Part shown: one piece after another, positions 34,160 through 43,468 of the stretch | Layout: every line of letters begins with the position of its first letter | Position numbering within the stretch: the first letter of the stretch is position 1 | Source of the DNA: Nitrosococcus halophilus Nc 4 | GTDB lineage: Bacteria; Pseudomonadota; Gammaproteobacteria; Nitrosococcales; Nitrosococcaceae | Direction: 5' to 3' | Length of the DNA: 64,000 nucleotides | NCBI RefSeq assembly: GCF_000024725.1 | Contig: NC_013960.1 | Coordinates: 2,900,001 to 2,964,000 of the forward strand | Position numbers and translations under genes: made by a program | The notes under the pieces: model-generated | What the model was told of the DNA's origin: nothing | The model's database searches: none | The model's input: only the letters and a program-made list of their open reading frames with translations

Positions 34160-34789
34160 GTGAATAATAAAATTTATTATAGGTTGTACGGACTTATTTT
34201 AACGGGATTGGTCATTGTTACTATTTTTTTGCAGTCAGCTAGTGTGGCTCTTAAAGATTCGATTATTAAGGAGGGAGGGGTTATCGAGTCACTGTCTGCC
34301 ATCGGCTACTTTGCTGGGGCAATTTTAGCGATCCTTATAAAAAGAAAAATTCCCCACCCTACTCATGTAATATTTATTTTGGTTCTCTTGGGGTTAAGAG
34401 AACTAGACTTCCATAATCGTTTCACCACGATGAGCCTGTCTAAAATCACGTTTTATGTGAGTTCTGAGGTGCCCCTATTAGAGAAAATGATTGGTGTAGC
34501 TATAGTCTCGCTGGTTCTATACGTTATTGTTCACTTAGCAAAAACTCATTTTCATGGATTTATAAGTGCAGTAAAAAAAAGAGAACCGTCCGCTATAGGA
34601 GTTGGAGTGGGAATATTGCTTATATTTTTAACTAAAATCCTTGATGGCCTATCGAGAAAGCTTGCAAGCGTGGGTGTAACTCTGAGTAATAACATGGAGC
34701 AGTTGACGGAAATTATAGAAGAAGTTTTTGAACTGGGTATTCCAATGATGTTTATCATTGCAATTGTAGCTCGTTTCCGAACAGTCTGA
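34160..34789 (+). CDS. Hypothetical integral membrane protein
   Basis: 209 residues, not recognised. About five hydrophobic helices: LYGLILTGLVIVTIFLQSA, SAIGYFAGAILAILIK, THVIFILVLLGLREL, MIGVAIVSLVLYVIVHLA, AIGVGVGILLIFLTKIL, and a last one IPMMFIIAIVARF. Charged residues ELD, DG and EIIEEVFELG lie between or beside helices and could be functional. GTG start after GGGAG. The base composition is markedly more AT-rich than its neighbours, which points to horizontal acquisition. Confidence 0.6.
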   Translation: MNNKIYYRLYGLILTGLVIVTIFLQSASVALKDSIIKEGGVIESLSAIGYFAGAILAILIKRKIPHPTHVIFILVLLGLRELDFHNRFTTMSLSKITFYVSSEVPLLEKMIGVAIVSLVLYVIVHLAKTHFHGFISAVKKREPSAIGVGVGILLIFLTKILDGLSRKLASVGVTLSNNMEQLTEIIEEVFELGIPMMFIIAIVARFRTV

Positions 34790-34823
34790 TGAAATACAGC
34801 TACTCTATTTAAAATTTCCACTG

Positions 34824-35450
34824 ATGCCAACTATTCTCTACTATATTCACGATCCCATGTGTAGTTGGTGTTGGGCATTTCGCCCGACTTGGCAGAAAAT
34901 CCGCGCGGCTCTTCCCGAAGAGATTCTTATTCAGTATGTCCTGGGGGGGCTTGCCTCCGATACCCATCAGCCCATGCCCCTTGAACTGCAACAGAAGATT
35001 CAAGGAATCTGGGGGACTATAAAAAAGCAGGTGCCGGGGACGGAATTTAATTTTGATTTCTGGATTAAATGTCAGCCACGCCGTTCTACTTATCCGGCTT
35101 GCCGGGCTGTGATTGCTGCGGCAAGGCAGGAAGATAAATTTGGAGAAGCGATGATTTTGCTGATCCAACGGGCCTACTACCTGCAAGCACGTAACCCCTC
35201 GGATGACAGCACCCTCATTGAGTTGGCTATGGAGCTGGGATTGGACGAACAGCGTTTTATCAGTGATTTGAACTCATCGGAAACCCAGGAAGAGCTGTTT
35301 CGGCAAATCCAGTTTGCTCAGATCATTGGGGCACAGGGCTTTCCTAGTTTAGTTCTCCAGCAGACGGATGAGTATTTTCCTATCCGCTTCAGTTACCATG
35401 ATCCTTCAGTGGCTTTGAGTCGAATTAGGGCGTTACAGCGTTTCCCCTAA
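34824..35450 (+). CDS. DsbA-family thioredoxin-fold oxidoreductase (FrnE-like)
   Basis: 208 residues. The thioredoxin start ILYYIHDPMCSWCWAFRP has a CSWC active site at about residues 13-16, and IIGAQGFPSLVLQ contains the cis-proline of the fold. No signal peptide, so it is a cytoplasmic DsbA-like protein of the FrnE group rather than periplasmic DsbA. Partner and substrate unknown. It stands alone before a 530-base gap. Confidence 0.9.
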   Translation: MPTILYYIHDPMCSWCWAFRPTWQKIRAALPEEILIQYVLGGLASDTHQPMPLELQQKIQGIWGTIKKQVPGTEFNFDFWIKCQPRRSTYPACRAVIAAARQEDKFGEAMILLIQRAYYLQARNPSDDSTLIELAMELGLDEQRFISDLNSSETQEELFRQIQFAQIIGAQGFPSLVLQQTDEYFPIRFSYHDPSVALSRIRALQRFP

Positions 35451-35910
35451 AAGGGGTTCCAAGTGGGGTATCTTTATGGGCGGATGTTATGGTTCCCCGA
35501 AGACTTTCCTACGGGATAAGAGTGGGTAAGAAGCCGTTGGAAAATTCTTTATAGGATGAATTGCGTACGGCAAACCACTTCTGATTTTTATAAGCGTTTA
35601 TTCGCGTGCATTTGCGGCTAAAAACCGAATCTAGGTTGTCCCTCATCTCTATTTCTTTGTCCCTGTCGGTAGGTTCTAGCGTAGAGCCGTAGAGGAACGA
35701 AGTGAACTGGTCCCATCTATAATAGGGTTTATGGACCTTTTTGGTTCTATATAAAAGACTAATTGTGGCTCTTTATTGAGTCCACCGAAAAATAGTATCT
35801 TATTTGCAACACGACGACGGTCCTGGGATGACTAGTTTTTCTGAGGGCATCCCGGGAATCTGTTACACCCGTGTTACAGCTTCATAGTTGTATTTATATG
35901 CCTCTCCTTA
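35451..35910 (+). ncRNA. Possible small RNA in a 530-base gap
   Basis: No gene fits 35451-35981. Features on the plus strand: a perfect TATAAT at 35718-35723 without a good -35, a weaker pair TTTATT (35772) and TATCTT (35796), a 10-base stem TCCTGGGATG/CATCCCGGGA (35821-35830 with 35848-35857), a short repeat GTTACA...GTTACA at 35862-35878, and then the terminator at 35911. A transcript of roughly 130-200 bases ending there is plausible; I cannot assign it to a known family, and its 5' end is not fixed. Confidence 0.4.
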
Positions 35911-35936
35911 CCCCCGACAACCGTCGGGGGTTTTTT
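35911..35936 (+). terminator. Rho-independent terminator
   Basis: Perfect 8-base stem CCCCCGAC / GTCGGGGG with loop AACC, followed by TTTTTT on the plus strand. No plus-strand protein gene ends nearby (dsbA-like stops 460 bases upstream), so it more likely ends a small RNA. Confidence 0.85.
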
Positions 35937-35981
35937 CTGTAATACCTTAGGTCTCATTAAACGAGAATGCTATAGAGACCG

Positions 35982-37058
35982 TTACCAACGCCAATCCACC
36001 ATGAATACGTTTGTTTCCCCTTTCACCTTGCCGTTGCGGTTGGAGGCAAACACCAGCTTTTTGCCATCATGGGAAAACATGGGGAAACCGTCGAAATCAG
36101 GATAGTAGGTGACCTGTTCGATTTCCCGGGTTTCCACGTTAATGAGAAATAGGTCGAAATTACGGCCTTTTGGATTATGCATGTTGGAAGAAAAGATGAT
36201 GTGTTTGCCATCCGGGTGCCAATAGGGACCGAAGTTGGCGGCGCCATTGTCGGTGAGCTGGATAGGCTTGCGCTCTTCTAGGTTCATGATGAAAATTTCC
36301 AGCTGACCGGGACGGATCAGGCCTTGCTTGAGCAGATGTTGATAATCCTCCAGCGCCTTGCCTTGGGGGCGGGAGGCCCGCCAGACAATCCACTGCCCGT
36401 CGCGGGAGAAGAAGGCCCCGCCATCGTAGCCAGGTTCATCGGTAAGTTGTTCCACCCCGCTGCCGTCTGGATTCATCGTGAACAGTTCCAGATCCCCGGT
36501 GCGCACTGAAGTGAATATGATTTTGTCTCCTAGGGGTGAGTAGACCGCTTCGGCGTCGTACCCAGGAGTATCGGTCAGGCGTACCAGATTATCCCCTTCC
36601 GGGTCGGCCCGGAAAATATCATAGCCCTTGTAGAGGGGCCAGACATAGCCCTGGGAGTAGTCCGGCTTGGGGGGACATTGCTCACCTGCCAGATGGGTAG
36701 AAGCATAAATAATGGATTGGTTATCGGGGGCGATAAATGAGCAGGTGGTGACCCCTTTGCCAGAGGAGACCATGCGTACGTTCTTGCCATCGGCATCCAT
36801 GCGGAAGATGGCGTCGCACTTTAGATTGTCACGGGTGGACTGGAAAATCAGTTCACTGCCGTCAAAGGAGAAATAGGCCTCGGCGTTCTGGCCGCCAAAG
36901 GTGAGTTGGCGAATATGGGTCAGGTGTTTTTCCCCTGGATAGCGCAGATCTTCCGCCGCTGGAGTCGGGTTGTCAGTGGGTTCTGCCGCCATAGCTCCAG
37001 TTCCCGCTCCCAGTGCTATCGCTAAGAACCCTGAAGCTATACCCTTGATTTTTTGCAT
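35982..37058 (-). CDS. TolB-like WD40/PD40 repeat protein, exported
   Basis: About 358 residues. Signal peptide KIKGIASGFLAIALGAGTGAMA, then repeated PD40 beta-propeller units (for example AEAYFSFDGSELIFQSTRDN, AVYSPLGDKIIFTSVRTGD, PYWHPDGKHIIFSSNM, PMFSHDGKKLVFASNRNG). ATG 37058 has GGAGG 7 bases before it and is preferred over the in-frame ATG at 37079, which overlaps the upstream peptidase stop. It is a propeller in the periplasm, likely a binding or scaffold protein, co-transcribed with the large peptidase. Confidence 0.85.
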   Translation of the reverse strand: MQKIKGIASGFLAIALGAGTGAMAAEPTDNPTPAAEDLRYPGEKHLTHIRQLTFGGQNAEAYFSFDGSELIFQSTRDNLKCDAIFRMDADGKNVRMVSSGKGVTTCSFIAPDNQSIIYASTHLAGEQCPPKPDYSQGYVWPLYKGYDIFRADPEGDNLVRLTDTPGYDAEAVYSPLGDKIIFTSVRTGDLELFTMNPDGSGVEQLTDEPGYDGGAFFSRDGQWIVWRASRPQGKALEDYQHLLKQGLIRPGQLEIFIMNLEERKPIQLTDNGAANFGPYWHPDGKHIIFSSNMHNPKGRNFDLFLINVETREIEQVTYYPDFDGFPMFSHDGKKLVFASNRNGKVKGETNVFMVDWRW

Positions 37059-37075
37059 AAATTTACCTCCGAAAA

Positions 37076-40000
37076 TCATCGTGCGACCACCTGAGCGGTA
37101 ACAGTCTGTTGTTGCTGGTCGCGCAGAAATTCAATCGTTAATGAATCGCCCGATTTGAGGGCGCGAAGGACGTTGGCGAAATCCGCCAGAGTATGGATAG
37201 CCGTGTCATTGAGTCGGATGATGATATCATTTTTTTGTAGACCCACTGCTTCAGCCGGGGTCTCGGGAGTGACCCCTGAGAGCCGGACTCCCGTTCCCGT
37301 CCAGCCAAAATCCGGTACGGTACCCAACACCACCCGCCGGCTTTGGCGGGGGTGATCCCTGGTTTCTCCCTGGTTGGCTAGCTGTTTTGAGTGCAGGGGG
37401 TCAGGACGGAAGGCCAGATATTCTACCGCCTCTTTCAGTACGGCAGCGATTTTGGCCAGCCCTTCAGGGTTGATCTTATCAATGGTGTCTGTGGGGCGGT
37501 GGAAGTCGGCATGGGGTCCAGTGAAAAGCTGCACAGCGGGAATCCCTGCGGTTAGGAAGCTGGTATGATCGCTGGAGCCAATGTCCTGGGGGACGGTTTT
37601 AATAGGCACGCCGGTAACGAAACCTATTCCCCGAAAGATATGCACCCACTCCCGGGCAGAATTGGCGGCAAGCACCAGGAGTTCACCACTGTCCAGGCGG
37701 CCTACCGTATCCAGGTTGAGCATGGCCATGGTAGTGTTTGCAGGAGACTCGCCTGAGTGTTCCACATAGTGAGCTGAGCCCAGCTTACCGGCTTCTTCGG
37801 CGGTAAAAGCGACCCACACCAGGGTGCGTTCGGGCCGCCAATGGGGGCCCAAAACCCGGGCCAATTCTAGCATCACGGCAATGCCGCTGGCGTTGTCATC
37901 GGCGCCGGGATGGATTTTGCCTTCATCACCTCGGTGCACATCCGGCCAGCCGCGGCCCAGGTGGTCATAGTGGGCGCCCACCACCACCTGGGGGAGTTCC
38001 GGGCGGGTGCCGGGGAGTATGCCCACCACGTTGCGAAGGGTGACGGTTCGTTCCGGTTCGCCGACCGTCGTGGTCCAGGTCTGATAGTAACTTCCCCCGT
38101 CCCCGCCAGGCTTGAGCCCCGCAGCCTGGAATTCATGAGCAATATACTGGGCGGCTTGGTCCAGTTCCGGCGTGCCCAGACCCCGGCCAGCCATCTTAGG
38201 ATCGGCCAGGTAAGCAATGTCTTGCATCATCCGTTGGGTTTTAAAGAGGGGAGGGAGTTCCACCAGGGGCTTGCGAGGGGCAAGTTGGGCCTTAATGGGA
38301 GAGTGATCCTTGATGCGCGCCTTTCCTGGTGCGCCCCCTTCGGGCCTCCTGGGGAGGTCCCGATTCGCTCCCGGCGAATCGGTAGCCAGCAGGACCGACA
38401 TGGGCGAATTGACCACCGGCCACTGGCCTTTCACCATATTTTCAGGTTCAGTGCCGGTGAAGCCTAAGTAGCTGTACTTGCCGTAATGGGGGAGTTTGCG
38501 GGCCAGTCCCGGCATAGCCGCCACCTGGTCCGTAGCCACCCAGGCGAGGGCATGATCGGGGTTTTCCCGATGGCGGCCCACCACCACGACCGAATGTTGC
38601 TTCCGACGGAGCTCGCTCCCCTCTAAGCGGAGGCGGTTTGCTTCTGCCTTATAGGCATAATCGGTGAGGGCTTCATTGAGCTGGGAGCGAAAGCGGTTCT
38701 CCCACCCGAATAGCCACACGGCCCGATCCGTTGGCAGCACGTCCAGGTCCGCATCGGTGTTGATTTCCAAATTTTCCCGCCCCCGCTGCCAGGCCCGGGC
38801 CAGTGCGGCGTAGCCTTCCCGCACCGCCCGAGGGGCTTGGGAAGGTAATACCGCCAGGGCCCGATCAGCGCCAAAAGCTTGGCTGAGTGCCGGTGGAATC
38901 TCATTGCGGTGGAGTCGCCGGAAAACATCAAACTGGGGATCCACCTCCAGCCGTAAGGGGCGGGCCGGTAACCGCAGTTTAAGCGAGTGGGTTTTTTCCC
39001 CCATGGAGAGGCGAGTTTGATACGCCTTCTCGGTACCTTCCAGATAAATGGCCAGGGGCAGCTCCAATTGATAGGGTTTGCCGGGCTGAAGCTGCTCGAT
39101 AGTGGCCGTCAAGAGGTATTCTTCCTCTAAGGGTTCAGCCTGTGCCTGGCGAACGCGTAAAAAGGGCGCTCCGGTGCCCTCTACCCACTGCTTAAAGAAA
39201 GATTGCAAGGGTTGATCACTCACCTGATTGAAAATTTCCGCTACCTCGTTAAAGCTTGCCACTTGGAACCGATACTGGCGATAAAGGCGCTGGAGGGCCT
39301 CGATAAAAGTTGAATCGCCCAATTGTTGGCGCAACATGTGAAATAGCATCAGGGTTTTGCCGTAGCCCACGGCTTGGGTGGCGGCACTGTGGCGGCTGCG
39401 GAATTCGGTCAGGGGGAAGTCTCCTTCTTCCCGCACATAATCGGTGTACTTTTGCAGCGTCTCACGCCGGTATTTTACCCCCTGGCCTTGCTGTTCTTTG
39501 AGCAGATGATCCGCCAGATAGCTGGTCAACCCCTCGGCCCAGTTGCCGGAATCGTAGTCCACATACACCCCGTTACCCCACCAGTTATGGAGAATCTCGT
39601 GGGGATAGGAGGAGCGGAGGATAAAGGGGAAGCGAATGACCCGTGAGCCTAGCAAGGTGAAGGAGGGCATTCCATAACCCGTCTCCCAGAAGTTCTCCAC
39701 CAGGGCAAATTTGCGGTAAGGGTAAGGGCCAATGAGTTGGCGGTACATTTCAATATACTGGGCGGTGGCGTCCAGGTATTTTCGGGCTAAGGCTTGGTCG
39801 GGTTGGCGCAAAAATGCCATGGTTTCCACCTGACCGGCTTGCTCCCGGTATTCGGTAAAGGGGCCCGCTATCAGATAGATTTCCTCCTGGGGGTGATCAA
39901 TGGCCCAGACTTCCTCGGTGCTGTCGTCCTCTTTAGCTTGCTGGGTGCGATTGCCCTGACTGATGGAATGCCATCCTGGAGGGAGCTGGGTCGCCAGGGA

Positions 40001-40465
40001 AAAGGTCACCATGTTCTCGCCGAAGTGGGGGTACCAGTAACTGGGACCGGCGAGGAAAACCCCTTCGGGGGCGATCAATCCCGGTGAAGCGCTAAAGCTG
40101 CGGGCATATTCTTCGCTGATGGGGGTGATGGGATGAAAGATTTCCCCCCTGTATTCCAAGGTGAATTGGCGGAGTCCTGTGGGAAGAACCACAGCGTAGT
40201 CTTCAATGAATTGGGTTTTTCTTACCTGCCGAAGCCGGACCCCTGGACTTATGGTTTGGGGCTGGAGGCCCGAATGAAGTCGGAAAGTCACCGGGGAGGA
40301 AACATCTTCCGGTAGGGTGATGGTATCTGTCGCGGTGAGACGATGGGTCTCCGGGTCAAGAGTGATATGCAATTGATGGTGGATCTGGGCGCCCACGGGC
40401 CCCGAGATCAGCAGCAACATCATTAACCCGAGGGCTAGAGAAGGTAATATTTTTTGCCAGCGCAT
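37076..40465 (-). CDS. Exported M1-M28-PDZ peptidase fusion
   Basis: 1,129 residues. Signal peptide LPSLALGLMMLLLISGPVGA. Residues about 30-520 form an M1 aminopeptidase-like part with zinc motif HEILHNWW and the downstream GNWAEGLTSYL glutamate (near 288-310). Residues about 735-1020 form an M28 aminopeptidase with metal ligands in GAHYDHLG, GADDNASG, AFTAEEAG, NLDTVG and SSDHTSF. The last 80 residues are a PDZ domain (GVTPETPAEAVGLQKNDIIIRLND). All metal ligands are present, so two active peptidases on one chain are likely, acting on peptides in the periplasm. The linker before M28 contains an inserted palindromic element (38308-38382). Confidence 0.88.
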   Translation of the reverse strand: MRWQKILPSLALGLMMLLLISGPVGAQIHHQLHITLDPETHRLTATDTITLPEDVSSPVTFRLHSGLQPQTISPGVRLRQVRKTQFIEDYAVVLPTGLRQFTLEYRGEIFHPITPISEEYARSFSASPGLIAPEGVFLAGPSYWYPHFGENMVTFSLATQLPPGWHSISQGNRTQQAKEDDSTEEVWAIDHPQEEIYLIAGPFTEYREQAGQVETMAFLRQPDQALARKYLDATAQYIEMYRQLIGPYPYRKFALVENFWETGYGMPSFTLLGSRVIRFPFILRSSYPHEILHNWWGNGVYVDYDSGNWAEGLTSYLADHLLKEQQGQGVKYRRETLQKYTDYVREEGDFPLTEFRSRHSAATQAVGYGKTLMLFHMLRQQLGDSTFIEALQRLYRQYRFQVASFNEVAEIFNQVSDQPLQSFFKQWVEGTGAPFLRVRQAQAEPLEEEYLLTATIEQLQPGKPYQLELPLAIYLEGTEKAYQTRLSMGEKTHSLKLRLPARPLRLEVDPQFDVFRRLHRNEIPPALSQAFGADRALAVLPSQAPRAVREGYAALARAWQRGRENLEINTDADLDVLPTDRAVWLFGWENRFRSQLNEALTDYAYKAEANRLRLEGSELRRKQHSVVVVGRHRENPDHALAWVATDQVAAMPGLARKLPHYGKYSYLGFTGTEPENMVKGQWPVVNSPMSVLLATDSPGANRDLPRRPEGGAPGKARIKDHSPIKAQLAPRKPLVELPPLFKTQRMMQDIAYLADPKMAGRGLGTPELDQAAQYIAHEFQAAGLKPGGDGGSYYQTWTTTVGEPERTVTLRNVVGILPGTRPELPQVVVGAHYDHLGRGWPDVHRGDEGKIHPGADDNASGIAVMLELARVLGPHWRPERTLVWVAFTAEEAGKLGSAHYVEHSGESPANTTMAMLNLDTVGRLDSGELLVLAANSAREWVHIFRGIGFVTGVPIKTVPQDIGSSDHTSFLTAGIPAVQLFTGPHADFHRPTDTIDKINPEGLAKIAAVLKEAVEYLAFRPDPLHSKQLANQGETRDHPRQSRRVVLGTVPDFGWTGTGVRLSGVTPETPAEAVGLQKNDIIIRLNDTAIHTLADFANVLRALKSGDSLTIEFLRDQQQQTVTAQVVAR
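38308..38382 (-). repeat. 75-base palindromic element inside a coding sequence (copy B)
   Basis: The reverse complement matches copy A (11518-11592) along its full length. It is translated as TDSPGANRDLPRRPEGGAPG plus KARIKD in the peptidase linker. The middle stem is CCTCC/GGAGG here and CATCC/GGATG in copy A, so a base pair has changed on both sides. The reading frame differs from copy A. Confidence 0.85.
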
Positions 40466-40597
40466 AGAGTTTTTATAAATCTTTGAATAAATAAGGGCCC
40501 ATTGAGCGTTAGAGAAAAGGGCTTCGATTTAAAAGGAAATAGTGTAATTTGACTACCTGTTTAGCACTACCCCGTTCTTGGAGCCCTTTGTAAAGCA

Positions 40598-40951
40598 GGA
40601 GTTCGCAAATTTACTATCAACCCCTATGAGGGGGGGGAGGTGATCGCGCCAGGGGGCCGGAGTTTGGGGCATGTCCAGTCAGCCTTGCAGACTATGGGTT
40701 ACTTTGCCCATACTGGGGGCCATAAAGGCGAGCCGCTTCGCTCAACAGTGGTGGCTGCCCAGGCTCCGGGGGAGAGCTGGGTTGAAGAAATCGCTTGGCG
40801 CACGCCTGGAAAACCCGAGGTACGGCTTTACATCGTGCACGGGGGCGGGCATACAATACCCGGCCCAAAGGGAAGTTTTCCGGCCTTTTTGGGTCTCACG
40901 GAACGTCGTTTTGATGCTGTGGAGGCGGCAGTGCGGTTTTTTTTTCACTGA
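40598..40951 (+). pseudogene. Fragment of a poly(3-hydroxybutyrate) depolymerase-like esterase
   Basis: Only the C-terminal part of an LpqC/PHB-depolymerase-type hydrolase remains. NPYEGGEV, then EVRLYIVHGGGHTIPGPKG holds the catalytic histidine region, and RRFDAVEAAVRFFF is the last helix. The nucleophile serine half is missing, and upstream sequence to 40466 has no matching frame. Too short to work. Upstream it abuts the peptidase gene's promoter region. Confidence 0.65.
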
Positions 40952-41074
40952 TGGAAAGAGAACTTGCAGTGCGGGATGGGGTCCTCTTCGAACGGTTCAA
41001 AATGGAGAAAAACATCGGCATGATCCCTGCAGCAAAGTACAGTTCCCCTTTTCACCCAAATCAGTAGGATCTTA

Positions 41075-41524
41075 ATGAGCATGCGCCACACATTTCTATT
41101 CGAGCCTGCAGTATGGGAAGCTGAGGGAACCTTCTTTGATGCGACGGGGCATGCACTGCGGCTGGAAGGAGAAACACAGGTAACCCATACCGCTCGAGGT
41201 TGGCGTAATGAGGGGCGGATGCGCGTACTGAGCGAGCCGCCCTTAGTCATTGAGAATCGCTACGATATTATTCCCTTTGCGCCAGGACGTGATACCACCT
41301 CATGGGTATCCGTGAACCCCGTGTTGGGGAAACTTTCCGGCCGATTTGTCTTGGTCGGGGAGATGATCCTTTCCCTGTTTGAAAGTAAAAAGGGAGAGCA
41401 TAAGGGCATGGAAGTGCTGGTTAAGCAGAACGATGAGAGTTACCTGGGGCGGGGGGCATTGCTAGCAAGAGGTGGCAAGGTGTCATCATGGTCCATCACC
41501 CTCAAACGTCAGCACGAGGTGTGA
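41075..41524 (+). CDS. Hypothetical protein
   Basis: 149 residues, no family recognised with confidence. No signal peptide or membrane helix. The sequence looks like a compact beta-rich fold: HTFLFEPAVWEAEGTFFDA, LRLEGETQVTHTARGWRNEG, SYLGRGALLARGGKVSSWSITL. Such a pattern of alternating hydrophobic strands suggests a lipocalin- or THAP4/DUF1794-like barrel, a guess from pattern only. Starts ATGAGCATG (41075 or 41081). Convergent with the exporter operon. Confidence 0.6.
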   Translation: MSMRHTFLFEPAVWEAEGTFFDATGHALRLEGETQVTHTARGWRNEGRMRVLSEPPLVIENRYDIIPFAPGRDTTSWVSVNPVLGKLSGRFVLVGEMILSLFESKKGEHKGMEVLVKQNDESYLGRGALLARGGKVSSWSITLKRQHEV

Positions 41525-41587
41525 GGATTAAAGAGAAAGTCCCTATCAAGATTTACGGGAAAGGCAGTTTTGTAGTGTCGGCGACCC

Positions 41588-42337
41588 TTATGTGGCGGCA
41601 TTTCCCTCTCTCACCGGTGCTTTGCCCTCAACGCTTTCTAATCGCCCATCGCGGAGGTGAAAAATACGATCAAAGCAGTCGAAGATTTTCTCATCATGAG
41701 TCACCACAATAATGGCCGCTTCCTGCTCCTGGGCGAGCTGGCGCAGGAGATCCATTACCTGTCTGGCGCGGACGGAATCCAGGGATGCTGTCGGCTCATC
41801 GCCGAGAATAATGTGGGGATGGTTAGCCAGCGCCCGGGCAATCGCCACCCGTTGAGCTTGTCCGCCGGATAACTGGGCGGGATACTGGTTTCGACGGTCA
41901 GCCACTCCCAGATAATCAAGCAATTCCATTGCTCGCCGGTGGGCTACTTCTGGCTTCCACCCAGCAAGGTCCAGGACTACCTGTACGTTCTCTAGACAAG
42001 TCAGAAAGGGGATCAGATTGTGGAATTGAAAGATAAAGCCGATCTTCTCCAGCCGCAGCCTCCGCAGGTCCCCTTTCTGCCAGCGGCCATCGTAAACGAC
42101 CTCCTGCTCCAGGCGAATACGGCCATCGCTGGGATCGGTGATGGCGCCGATGACATTGAGCAGCGTGCTCTTGCCTGAACCGCTGGGGCCAAGAAGCCCA
42201 ACCACTTCGCCGGGATAGATATCCAGACTCACCTGCTGCAGTGCATCCACCCGGGTGGGCCCGCTGCCGAAGTGCTTGGAGACTTCTCGCAGTTCGACCA
42301 GCGAGCGGAGGGGCGAGGAGGCATGCGGCGGCATCAC
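41588..42337 (-). CDS. ABC exporter ATPase (MacB/LolD/DevA type)
   Basis: 249 residues. Walker A GPSGSGKSTLL, Q-loop FQFHNLIPF, signature LSGGQAQRVAIARAL, Walker B IILGDEPTASLD, H-loop VVTHD, all intact. Belongs to the MacB/LolD branch that works with FtsX-type permeases. Starts exactly after the permease stop. Last gene of a four-gene unit TetR - adaptor - permease - ATPase. Confidence 0.94.
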   Translation of the reverse strand: MMPPHASSPLRSLVELREVSKHFGSGPTRVDALQQVSLDIYPGEVVGLLGPSGSGKSTLLNVIGAITDPSDGRIRLEQEVVYDGRWQKGDLRRLRLEKIGFIFQFHNLIPFLTCLENVQVVLDLAGWKPEVAHRRAMELLDYLGVADRRNQYPAQLSGGQAQRVAIARALANHPHIILGDEPTASLDSVRARQVMDLLRQLAQEQEAAIIVVTHDEKIFDCFDRIFHLRDGRLESVEGKAPVREGNAAT

Positions 42338-43468
42338 TTATCCTCCGAGTGCTTGGGCGGGATCGATACGGAGCGCCAGACGTAGACCGAGCACGCTGGA
42401 CAGCAGGCATACGAGGATTACCACGCCGCCCAATGCCAGTCCGTCTTCGGGTTGGAGAATGACTCGGCGGGGGAAGTGTTCCGCAACGGACGCAATGAGG
42501 CCAGCACCCAGTGCAAAGCCGATGACTCCCATCGCCAGTGCCTGTTGCACGATGAGGCCCGCGATTGTCCGATCGGGCGCGCCGATAAGTTTAAGCGTGG
42601 CGATCTCCCGCGTCTTGTCTATGGTCATGGTATAGATAATAAGGGCGATGATTACGGCCGAGACAGCCAGCAGGAGGGCAGTGAACAGCCCGATTTGTTG
42701 ACGCGCCTTCTCGACCACCGATTCCAGCAGCAGCACCTCCTGCTGGGGTTGCGTTAGGGCTGATAAATGTTTCCAGCGTGAGGCGGCTGCGGCCACGTTT
42801 TCAACCGATACATGGGGGGAGACCCTGGCCACGACGGCATTGATGGTATCAGTCTCCGGTAATACACCGTGGGCTGCGTAATGACGGGCGATGGCCCCTT
42901 CTAGCTCGAATTGCAACTCCTGGGTGTCAAGCAACGTCATATAGACGACCGGGTTTCCCCCGGAGTCCACTTGGTCCTCGGTCAACCCCACTACCGTGAA
43001 TGTCTGGTCGCCAAGGCGGATTCTCTCGCCGAGTGCCAATCCCGTTCGGCGGTCGGCGATGAGTTCATAATGGGCGCGGGTGATGGGTCGCCCGGCGGTG
43101 ATTTTTTGAGGACCTCCGGGCCTGCCAGGTTCGAAGCCGACCACATAAAGTCGCAGTTTGCGGCCGCGGTGCTTCAGCTCTAAGGATTGATAGGTGACTG
43201 CTCCAGCCGCGGTGATGCCATGGAGTCGGGCAATGGCCTCGCGGGCGGCCCCGGGAATACGCGAGGCTTCGGCAAAGGGACCTCGGGTGCCGGATTCGAC
43301 CACCCAGAGCTGAGCCTGGGGGGTACGCACCAGGACGAGCGCATCATCCACCAAGCCCCGGTAAATACCAATCATCGAGAGGACGACCCCAAGCAAGAGG
43401 CTCAGGCCGAAGCAGGTCAGGATAAAACGCCCGAGATGGTGGCGGATGTCACGGTAGGCAAGATTCAC
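42338..43468 (-). CDS. ABC exporter permease (FtsX/DevC type)
   Basis: 376 residues. One N-terminal helix (FILTCFGLSLLLGVVLSMIGIY), a large periplasmic domain, and three C-terminal helices (LFTALLLAVSAVIIALIIYTM, IAGLIVQQALAMGVIGFALGAGLIA, GLALGGVVILVCLLSSVLGLRLALRI). The ARVSPHVS...VLLLESVVEKARQQIGL segment and overall plan match DevC-like permeases. Start overlaps the adaptor stop by 4 bases. Confidence 0.92.
   Translation of the reverse strand: MNLAYRDIRHHLGRFILTCFGLSLLLGVVLSMIGIYRGLVDDALVLVRTPQAQLWVVESGTRGPFAEASRIPGAAREAIARLHGITAAGAVTYQSLELKHRGRKLRLYVVGFEPGRPGGPQKITAGRPITRAHYELIADRRTGLALGERIRLGDQTFTVVGLTEDQVDSGGNPVVYMTLLDTQELQFELEGAIARHYAAHGVLPETDTINAVVARVSPHVSVENVAAAASRWKHLSALTQPQQEVLLLESVVEKARQQIGLFTALLLAVSAVIIALIIYTMTIDKTREIATLKLIGAPDRTIAGLIVQQALAMGVIGFALGAGLIASVAEHFPRRVILQPEDGLALGGVVILVCLLSSVLGLRLALRIDPAQALGG

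Noticed and set aside
34160-34789. Idea that the AT-rich membrane protein is a defence gene
   Set aside because: No motif or neighbour supports this; only composition sets it apart.
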